Shown here: piece by piece, positions 24,752 through 30,922 of the stretch
How positions within the stretch are numbered: position 1 is the stretch's first letter
Layout of the letters: every line of letters begins with the position of its first letter
DNA from: Phycisphaerae bacterium
Lineage (GTDB): Bacteria > Planctomycetota > Phycisphaerae > Phycisphaerales > SM1A02
NCBI GenBank assembly: GCA_002700845.1
Contig: PAFA01000019.1
Coordinates: forward strand, 1 to 35,290
Direction of reading: 5' to 3'
Length of the DNA stretch: 35,290 bases
The notes under the pieces: generated by a model
What the model was told of the DNA's origin: nothing
Database searches by the model: none
What the model saw: the letters and a program-made list of their open reading frames with translations, nothing else
Made by a program: the position numbers and the translations under genes

Positions 24752-25323
24752 AGTTCGTTCATCCGACTGGTGACGATGCTGGTGACATCGGCCACTGGTT
24801 CAGCGTGCAGCACCGATTGTTTCAAAATGGCATCTCTCACCACATTTGGGTCAAGCGATTCCGGAACGGCAAATGGAGTTCGGGGCAAAACCACCGACCA
24901 ACCTCGTTCGGCGGCAAGAGAAGCCATTGCTCGCTGGGCCAAGTTGTGAACTTCTTCGAGGATCCGAGCATTTTCTGAACTGATCCGAAGCTCCATCATG
25001 CGCTGCTGAGCCCGGAAGGCGTTGGCTTTTTCCAGAAGCTTCTCTTCGAGGCGAACGCGCTCCGGAGAATCTGGAGTGAGGATGCCAGACTGCAAATCAT
25101 TTCGAATCGTGGTGATTTCATCTGCCATCACTTGGACGTCGCTTTGCATCTTTTGACCGATCTCACGCAAGCGAGCGTCCTCACGGCTCCATGCATCTGA
25201 TGCTTGGATTGCAGCGACCACATCCACCACGACCACCGGGCCCTCAGCGCTTCGGGAGAATCCAAGGACCAGAGCGGACAACACACAGCCCACCATCAAC
25301 ATCACAGTTCGTGGTCGGCTCAT
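24748..25323 (-). CDS. OmpH/Skp-family periplasmic chaperone, second copy
   Basis: Predicted 191-residue periplasmic protein with a signal peptide (MSRPRTVMLMVGCVLSALVL, cleavage near residue 26) followed by VVVVDVVAAIQAS, the Skp core strand, a long coiled coil (about 50-145) and a return strand GWSVVLPR. Skp holds unfolded outer-membrane proteins in the periplasm. GGAGAG lies 4 bases before the ATG, which comes one base after the stop of the first skp copy. Only modest similarity to that copy, mainly in layout. It overlaps lpxD (CTGA). Confidence 0.78.
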   Translation of the reverse strand: MSRPRTVMLMVGCVLSALVLGFSRSAEGPVVVVDVVAAIQASDAWSREDARLREIGQKMQSDVQVMADEITTIRNDLQSGILTPDSPERVRLEEKLLEKANAFRAQQRMMELRISSENARILEEVHNLAQRAMASLAAERGWSVVLPRTPFAVPESLDPNVVRDAILKQSVLHAEPVADVTSIVTSRMNEL

Positions 25324-25324
25324 A

Positions 25325-25939
25325 TCACTCTCCTTGAGGGCCGGCGGCCCAGCTTCGGTTCATTTGGTCCAAAATGATCGGGGTCGCATTGATCGATGCT
25401 CCGGAATACAGAATGCGGCGATTCCGCATGAAATCTTTGTATTGCGCTTCGAGAGGCGCATCTCGACCAGGCAAAAATTCCGCCGACGAATCATCGGCAA
25501 CGACCACATCCCAACCTCGGGACTCCGAAGTGCTCTGGATTTCTTGTCGGAGGGCCGCGAAGACAGATTGCCAAAGCTTCACACGCTCTCGTTCGAGGAT
25601 GTCACTCCAGTACCCCATCTTTCCCTCGAGTTGGAACTCAAGATCTTTGTACGCCAAGATGGCGTCGCGCTGGTCAGCTGAATCCTTGGCGGACTCCATC
25701 GCTGTTTGGGCCTTGTCCAGCCGGGACTGCCATACATCACGTTCGGCTTGAATCTCGGAGGCACGGACTTGCAGTTTGCGTTCTGCGTCAGCGCGCTGTT
25801 CAAGGCCAGCAATCACTTCCTCAATATCCACCACCGCCACAACCACGGCCGAAGCGCTACTGGCCGTCGTGCCATCGGCCATATCGGCCCCAATCCAGCC
25901 CACCAGCACTGCCAGTGGGAACCAACTTGCGACTCGCAT
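25325..25939 (-). CDS. OmpH/Skp-family periplasmic chaperone, first copy
   Basis: Predicted 204-residue periplasmic chaperone. A signal peptide (about 1-21, MRVASWFPLAVLVGWIGADM) precedes AVVVAVVDIEEVIAGLEQ, the Skp N-terminal strand. An extended charged coiled coil (about 50-145) follows, then GWDVVVADD and a tail resembling the Skp C-terminus. GGAG lies 7 bases before the ATG. It comes 72 bases after bamA on the same strand, the order bamA-skp-lpxD found in many Gram-negatives. The function follows from family and position. Confidence 0.8.
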   Translation of the reverse strand: MRVASWFPLAVLVGWIGADMADGTTASSASAVVVAVVDIEEVIAGLEQRADAERKLQVRASEIQAERDVWQSRLDKAQTAMESAKDSADQRDAILAYKDLEFQLEGKMGYWSDILERERVKLWQSVFAALRQEIQSTSESRGWDVVVADDSSAEFLPGRDAPLEAQYKDFMRNRRILYSGASINATPIILDQMNRSWAAGPQGE

Positions 25940-26011
25940 AGACGAACTCCAACAAGATCACACGGACCTTGGATTCAGTATGTACAGGATACCCCGTCCA
26001 CCGGTCTCGGC

Positions 26012-28363
26012 TCAGAAGGGCAACTCTGCCCGGAAGGACAGCATTTGGGTTTGGTCCAGATCCTCTTGGGCGATTGGCCAAGCCAAATCAATGGCCATCG
26101 GGACTGGCCCCAAGAATGGCAGATAAAAGCGGCCACCAATTCCAGCAGAGACCCGCCAAGACTCCACCCCAGGCTCAGAGAGAACCGTTCCGGAGTCAAC
26201 GAAAAACGCCAGCGAGAAATTCTCGCCCACCAAGGGATGCTCGTATTGCAATCCCGCAAAAGCGAGGAATGTTCCTCCGATGGGATCTGAGCTTGGCTCC
26301 CCATCGCTGACCCGAACAGATTTGGGACCAATGGTTCGGTTCTCAAAGCCGCGAAGGGAATTGCCTCCGAGGTAATACCGCTCCCACAATGGAACTCTGG
26401 GCACGCTGTCGAAGATATTCCCCACTCGAGCATTCCAGCGCAGAACCCGATTGCGGCCCTGATCATCAGTCCCCAGCAAGGCAAACTGTGTCCAATCCAA
26501 ATCCATCTTCCACCAGTTGAAGTCTCCACCCAGGAATCCCACTTGCTCCATAGAGAATTCAATGGTGCCGCCATCGGTTGGCCGGAAATAACTGCTCAGA
26601 GTCGTTCGTCGTAATTTGAGGCCAACCCCATTGACGGTCGATCGGTCCCCATCCAAAAAGTATTCGATGGGGACGTCATCACTCGAGGGGTCAACTTCGG
26701 CGGCGTCACTCCGCAAAGTCAATGATGCGTTCCAGTTGTTGCCAAATCGTCGATCCACACCAACACTGGCTCGACGCGAAGACTCTGTCTGCCTGCTGTA
26801 CTGACGCTCCTGCCACGTCAAATTGGTTCGAAAGCCCCATTCGGTGTCGAAGACGCGCGGCTCCTCAAAGTTCAGGCTGTAGCGAAAGAGCTCTGTGCCC
26901 GGCTGAATGGTGAGTTGGAAGTTCTGCCCGCCGCCACGGAATCCTTCACGAAGACCTTCAAGCCCCCATGATTCCGGAGGGCGAGTGGCATCAAAATTGG
27001 ATTGGCTATAGCGGAACTCCCCATAGATTCCGCTGTCCGAACCAAGCGCTCCCCCGAAAGAGATTGAACCGGTGTTGCGTTCTCGAACAAAAACCAAGAG
27101 GTCACGTTCACCCGGTCGATCAGGTTTTCCGGGCTCAATTTGAACCCGTACCTCGCTGAAGTGCCGCAAATTATCGAGTCGACGCTCAGCTTCTTTGATT
27201 CCAGTTTTGTCAAAGGGTCGACCAGGCCGAAGATCAAGTTCGCGGCGGATGACCTTGTCTCGAGTAACCACATTGCCTCGAATATTGATCCGCCCCACCG
27301 TCGACATGGATCCTTCGGTGATCTTCAGTTGGAGATCGATCTTGACGCCTGGTCCCGGGCGAACCGGCCGGTCTTCGATCAGCACATCAAGGTATCCGAG
27401 GGAGTGATACCCCGATTCAACCTTCTCGATGGCCGCAGCAATACCCGCCTGCTCCCAAGGCTTTCCGAGCTCAAGTTCCAGCAATGACTGAACCTGATCG
27501 GCATCCAAAACCGCCTCGTCACCTTCGCTGATTTCAATGCGAATACCACCCAGTTGATATCGGGAGCCTTCCAACACGAAAAAAGTCACGATGGCTTCGC
27601 GATCATCGGGGCTTCGGGTCACCGACCAATCCACGCGGGCATCACGCCAGCCACGGCCGCGGTAAAAATCTCGAACTGCTTTGGCGTCCTCATCAAGTTT
27701 TGATTCGTCAAGCGTCCCTGATTCCAACAACAAAATGGCCGGCTTCACCGCAACCAACTGCCGCAGGCGATCACCCTTCACAGAAGAATTCCCCTGGAAT
27801 CGAACCGATCGCACTTTGGCTCGAGGTCCCTCGCTGACCAGCAAGATTAAATTTTCAGGCTGGCCCTCACTTACAAACTGAACACGAGATTCCAAATAAC
27901 CTTCACTGCGCATCCACAGTTCAACATCACGCGCGGCCCGTTCCAAAAGCGCCTCGTCACGTATCGAACCCAGTAATCGTGGCACGCGGTTCAGAATATT
28001 TTCCGAACTCAAACGACGATTTCCCTGAATCTCAACCGAACGAATGATGGGCGCCAGAACCACGCGATACACCAGATCAACCGCACCGTCCGGTCGCTCA
28101 GTAACTTTGGCCCCCACTTGGGAAAAGCGTCCCAATTCCGTAAGGCGCCGAATGTCGGCCCGCACAATTGAGGCATCAAGCGGAGAACCCGCAAGGCTCC
28201 GCAGGTTGTTCAGGGCCAGACGAGTGTCGGATTCGGTTCCGCCCAAAACACGGACACTCCCGACCGGACGACCGGACAGGGTCACCATCAGATCCTCCGC
28301 CCCCGCGAAGGAGGGACAGAGCATCCATATGGTCAGAATCAGGATGCGGGACGCAACCGACAT
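26012..28363 (-). CDS. bamA: outer membrane protein assembly factor BamA
   Basis: Omp85-family protein inserting beta-barrels into the outer membrane, 783 residues. A signal peptide (1-23, cleavage after AGA) is followed by five POTRA domains, each opening with the typical strand: about 36-104 (SVRVLGG), 106-180 (IRSVEIQGNRRLS), 183-268 (VRSVRFQGN), 270-352 (LGGIRIEI) and 355-428 (VGRINIRGNVVTRDKVI). A 16-strand barrel runs from about 432, with the conserved YYLGGNSLRGF (the VRGF/Y lock motif) and a terminal Phe as beta-signal. ATG 28363 is chosen because the signal peptide begins there. TATCCT ends 8 bases upstream. It heads the lipid A/outer-membrane operon. Confidence 0.95.
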   Translation of the reverse strand: MSVASRILILTIWMLCPSFAGAEDLMVTLSGRPVGSVRVLGGTESDTRLALNNLRSLAGSPLDASIVRADIRRLTELGRFSQVGAKVTERPDGAVDLVYRVVLAPIIRSVEIQGNRRLSSENILNRVPRLLGSIRDEALLERAARDVELWMRSEGYLESRVQFVSEGQPENLILLVSEGPRAKVRSVRFQGNSSVKGDRLRQLVAVKPAILLLESGTLDESKLDEDAKAVRDFYRGRGWRDARVDWSVTRSPDDREAIVTFFVLEGSRYQLGGIRIEISEGDEAVLDADQVQSLLELELGKPWEQAGIAAAIEKVESGYHSLGYLDVLIEDRPVRPGPGVKIDLQLKITEGSMSTVGRINIRGNVVTRDKVIRRELDLRPGRPFDKTGIKEAERRLDNLRHFSEVRVQIEPGKPDRPGERDLLVFVRERNTGSISFGGALGSDSGIYGEFRYSQSNFDATRPPESWGLEGLREGFRGGGQNFQLTIQPGTELFRYSLNFEEPRVFDTEWGFRTNLTWQERQYSRQTESSRRASVGVDRRFGNNWNASLTLRSDAAEVDPSSDDVPIEYFLDGDRSTVNGVGLKLRRTTLSSYFRPTDGGTIEFSMEQVGFLGGDFNWWKMDLDWTQFALLGTDDQGRNRVLRWNARVGNIFDSVPRVPLWERYYLGGNSLRGFENRTIGPKSVRVSDGEPSSDPIGGTFLAFAGLQYEHPLVGENFSLAFFVDSGTVLSEPGVESWRVSAGIGGRFYLPFLGPVPMAIDLAWPIAQEDLDQTQMLSFRAELPF

Positions 28364-28371
28364 GTGGGGGG

Positions 28372-28377
28372 AGGATA
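28372..28377 (-). promoter_or_regulatory. -10 element of the bamA operon, leaderless arrangement
   Basis: TATCCT (28377-28372), eight bases (CCCCCCAC), then the bamA ATG. The intervening C-run makes a ribosome site impossible. Confidence 0.4.
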
Positions 28378-28391
28378 CCCCCCGCACGGGT

Positions 28392-28547
28392 TCAACTGAG
28401 CCATATGGAGGCAATCATCCCCAATGCGAAGAGAACCAAGGCCATCGTGCCCAAACCATCGGTCTCGGTTGGGTGAGCGAGCGCCCGAGCTGAGGGGTGG
28501 GTCTGGGGTCGACGGCGACGGGCTTCTGTTGATCGGGGGTGCGACAT
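28392..28547 (-). CDS. possible 51-residue single-pass membrane protein upstream of bamA
   Basis: Short ORF with an Arg-rich N-terminal part (STEARRRRPQTHPS) and a C-terminal hydrophobic helix (GTMALVLFALGMIASIWLS). ATG 28547 has GGAG seven bases upstream. An ATG six bases earlier is an alternative, and the frame stays open further upstream to an ATG at 28613 that would add a second hydrophobic segment. The stop is 28 bases before bamA on the same strand. No family recognised. It could be a genuine small envelope protein or chance. Confidence 0.4.
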   Translation of the reverse strand: MSHPRSTEARRRRPQTHPSARALAHPTETDGLGTMALVLFALGMIASIWLS

Positions 28548-28632
28548 CTTCATTCTCCAGTCACCCTCGTCGACCAAGAACGCAGACCAAACAAGTCCCA
28601 ACAGGACAATCATCCCGGCTGGGGTCGGGTCA

Positions 28633-28657
28633 TTCCGGCAACTCCGGCAATCCGGCA
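28633..28657 (+). repeat. three tandem TCCGGCA repeats upstream of gcvT
   Basis: TCCGGCA occurs at 28634-28640, 28643-28649 and 28651-28657, spaced 9 and 8 bases, just upstream of the gcvT -10 box and covering the place where a -35 would sit. It may be an activator or repressor site. It does not resemble a glycine riboswitch, and the gene has almost no leader. Confidence 0.4.
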
Positions 28658-28661
28658 TGGC

Positions 28662-28667
28662 TACGCT
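28662..28667 (+). promoter_or_regulatory. -10 element of gcvT, leaderless arrangement
   Basis: TACGCT, six bases (GTGGGT), then the gcvT ATG: identical hexamer and distance to pdxJ. Confidence 0.45.
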
Positions 28668-28673
28668 GTGGGT

Positions 28674-29771
28674 ATGTCCGAGAACGCACTGCACCGCACC
28701 CCGCTCTACGACCGACACTGTGCACGAGGAGGCAAGCTTGTGCCCTTCGCCGGTTGGGAAATGCCATTGCACTTTGGCTCCATCCTCGAAGAGCACCGCG
28801 CAACCCGTGCTTCAGGTTCCATCTTTGACGTCAGCCATATGGGCCGTCTGTCTCTTACCGGTCCCCAAGCTGAGGGCCTGCTGGATCGAGTGGTCACCCG
28901 GAAAATTTCTGGGATGAAAGACGGTCAGGCTCGATATGGATTGGCCTGCCGAGAAGATGGTGGCACGATCGACGATCTCATTGTGAACCGAATGGGACCT
29001 GAAGATTTCTTGGTCGTATGCAATGGAGCCAACCGAGAATGTGTGGTCAAACACCTGCAAAGCCACAACACCACTGGTGCTGAAATTTCAGATGACACCG
29101 TGGGCTCAACCATGGTTGCCGTTCAAGGTCCCGCAGCGGTTCGAAGGATGACTGCACGTTGGCCACACCTGAGTGATATGAAGAGATATCGATGTGGGCT
29201 CATTGAGCATGGTGAACACAGTCTTTTTGTCGCGAGAACCGGATACACCGGCGAAGATGGCTTTGAAGTCATCGCCCCTGGTTCAGCCACCGAAGCCGTC
29301 ATTGAGCTTCTTGATGATCTGGCCAACCACGATGTGGTGGATGCCGGTCTGGGTGCGCGGGATAGCCTTCGGCTTGAAGCAGCAATGCCGCTCTATGGAC
29401 ACGAACTCTCTGAATCCAAAGACCCCATCGCCGCGGGGTTGCGATTCGCCGTAACTCTGGAAAAAGAAACACCTGGATTTATTGGTCAAGAAGCCCTGCG
29501 TCAAAAAGCTGAGCAAGGTGTTCCCGCCACACTGGTGGGACTTCAAATTCAAGCCCCACGCGCCGCAAGACAAGGCGCAGTGGTAAAGAAGCAAAACGAA
29601 GAGATTGGCGAAGTCACCAGCGGTGTTGTCTCACCCACCATGCAGCAATCTATTGCCATGGCCATGGTGGCCACCGAGTGGAGCACCGAGGGCACGATCT
29701 TGCAAGTCGAGATTGGCCGGAACGTGGCTGAAGCCACGGTCGTACCCATGCCTTTTTACAAGCGGTCCTGA
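28674..29771 (+). CDS. gcvT: glycine cleavage system T protein (aminomethyltransferase)
   Basis: Transfers the methylene group from aminomethyl-lipoyl GcvH to tetrahydrofolate, releasing ammonia. The 365 residues match the family length (364 in E. coli). HRTPLYDRHCARGGKLVPFA and FDVSHMGRL open the folate-binding domain, ARTGYTGEDGFEV is the conserved central motif with the catalytic aspartate region upstream, and LGARDSLRLEAAMPLYGHEL and FIGQEALR follow. ATG 28674 begins the conserved N-terminus, and the longer upstream frame is not family-like. No gcvH or gcvP nearby. Its stop is 6 bases from that of the convergent sigma factor gene. Confidence 0.94.
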   Translation: MSENALHRTPLYDRHCARGGKLVPFAGWEMPLHFGSILEEHRATRASGSIFDVSHMGRLSLTGPQAEGLLDRVVTRKISGMKDGQARYGLACREDGGTIDDLIVNRMGPEDFLVVCNGANRECVVKHLQSHNTTGAEISDDTVGSTMVAVQGPAAVRRMTARWPHLSDMKRYRCGLIEHGEHSLFVARTGYTGEDGFEVIAPGSATEAVIELLDDLANHDVVDAGLGARDSLRLEAAMPLYGHELSESKDPIAAGLRFAVTLEKETPGFIGQEALRQKAEQGVPATLVGLQIQAPRAARQGAVVKKQNEEIGEVTSGVVSPTMQQSIAMAMVATEWSTEGTILQVEIGRNVAEATVVPMPFYKRS

Positions 29772-29777
29772 TTCAAT

Positions 29778-30650
29778 TTACAAATCAACCCTCTGACGGA
29801 TCTTGCGACGCTCTTCGAACCATCGCACAGGATGCCCTGATTCGATCGCACTTCGGATACGGCCCAAAGCCTCCGATTCCAACTGGCGAACGCGTTCTCG
29901 CGTCAAACCAATTCGAGCTCCGATTTCTTTCAGAGTCAACGGCTGCTCTCCTTGCAAACCAAAGCGGAGACGGAGAATGCTGGCGTCACGCTCATCGATG
30001 ACGTCAAGAAGCTGCATCACCACGCTGTAAATTTCTCGATTGCCCGACAGTTCCTCGGGCGCAACCTGGCTGGCATCGGCAAAGGTTTCAGAGAACCCCC
30101 GCTGTTCATCGTCATTCGCGGTGGAAATTGTGCTGGCGGATTGGGTATCCATTGCCTGTCGAACAACGGCGTATTTCCGGGGTGGAACGGAAAGCAACTT
30201 TGCCATTTCCGGATCGGTGGGCGAGCGACCATGCTTTTGCTCAAAATCACGGGCAAACTCCTTGGCTCGAGCAATGAGCTCCACCATGTAAGCCGGGATA
30301 TGCACTGGCTGTCGAGCATGCAAAAGCGTTCGCTTAATGGCCTGCTTGATCCACCAGGAGGCATAGGTTGAGAATCGTGCCCCTTGGGCAGGATCAAAAC
30401 CTTCCGCTGCTCGAATCAGGCCGACATTGCCCTCTTCGATCAAATCAGCCAAGGTCATACCTCGGTTGTTGTAGTTCTTACTGATGGCGACCACCAGACG
30501 AAGGTTCGCTCGGATCAATCGATCTTTCGCGTTATGACATCCGTCGTTAATGATGGACCACCCGAGCTGACGCTCTTCGAGCGGGGTCAGGAGATTGGTG
30601 CGTCCGATCTCCTGCAGGTAATGCTCGAGTTCTCCGTGGCTTCTGGACAT
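29778..30650 (-). CDS. RNA polymerase sigma-70 family factor, primary-like (RpoD/group 2)
   Basis: The 290-residue sigma factor has regions 1.2 to 4 but no region 1.1: ELEHYLQEIGRTNLLTPLEE (1.2), LRLVVAISKNY and LIEEGNVGLIRAAEGFDP (2.1-2.2), FSTYASWWIKQAIKRTLL (2.3-2.4, -10 melting and recognition), a region 3 helix with KHGRSPTDPEMAKLL, and LTLKEIGARIGLTRERVRQLE (4.2, -35 recognition). Its size suggests a group 2 factor or a minimal primary sigma. The ATG at 30650 is taken because GAGG lies 6 bases upstream and region 1.2 follows at once, and the upstream in-frame extension is ignored. Unlike most leader genes here it has a ribosome site and a long upstream gap. Confidence 0.92.
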   Translation of the reverse strand: MSRSHGELEHYLQEIGRTNLLTPLEERQLGWSIINDGCHNAKDRLIRANLRLVVAISKNYNNRGMTLADLIEEGNVGLIRAAEGFDPAQGARFSTYASWWIKQAIKRTLLHARQPVHIPAYMVELIARAKEFARDFEQKHGRSPTDPEMAKLLSVPPRKYAVVRQAMDTQSASTISTANDDEQRGFSETFADASQVAPEELSGNREIYSVVMQLLDVIDERDASILRLRFGLQGEQPLTLKEIGARIGLTRERVRQLESEALGRIRSAIESGHPVRWFEERRKIRQRVDL

Positions 30651-30922
30651 TCTTGGCCTCGCAGGATCAACTGATCCGTCATTCCATACGGCGTGATCCA
30701 CGAAACGGATCCGCCAGATAAATCCATCGGTCGAGGAAGATGCGGTGTCAAATGAACGACAGCAAGATCTTTTGGAACCGGTTGGGCAAACTGCACGAAC
30801 GGAACAAACAGACCCACACAGAGTCGGCGGTTTTTGCGCGTAGATTTTTGGAACGCTGAAGTGATTCCGCCAGTCGGCGACAAGAAGTGTCGTCTTTCAG
30901 CCCTTTCTGACACCAGGAACGA
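30651..30922 (-). promoter_or_regulatory. 272-base intergenic region before the sigma factor gene
   Basis: The longest gene-free stretch in the window. On the minus strand it contains a perfect TTGACA (30751-30746), but no good -10 stands 16-18 bases downstream. A weak CGACA-CTTCT-TGTCG hairpin (30892-30878) lies about 30 bases after the stop of the upstream TPR gene, without a T-run. No ORF with family resemblance was seen. The long leader may mean the sigma gene is controlled differently from its neighbours. Confidence 0.3.

Noticed and set aside
28539-28673. gcvT start at 28539 (410 residues)
   Set aside because: The extra 45 residues have no family resemblance, and the conserved GcvT N-terminus begins just after ATG 28674, which has a -10 box at the leaderless distance.
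28548-28673. Glycine riboswitch upstream of gcvT
   Set aside because: No tandem aptamer core or suitable pairing was seen, and the likely transcript start is at the ATG.
30587-30913. 108-codon minus-strand frame overlapping the sigma factor start
   Set aside because: It overlaps conserved sigma region 1.2 in another frame, has no family features, and its hydrophobic part is short and broken by prolines.
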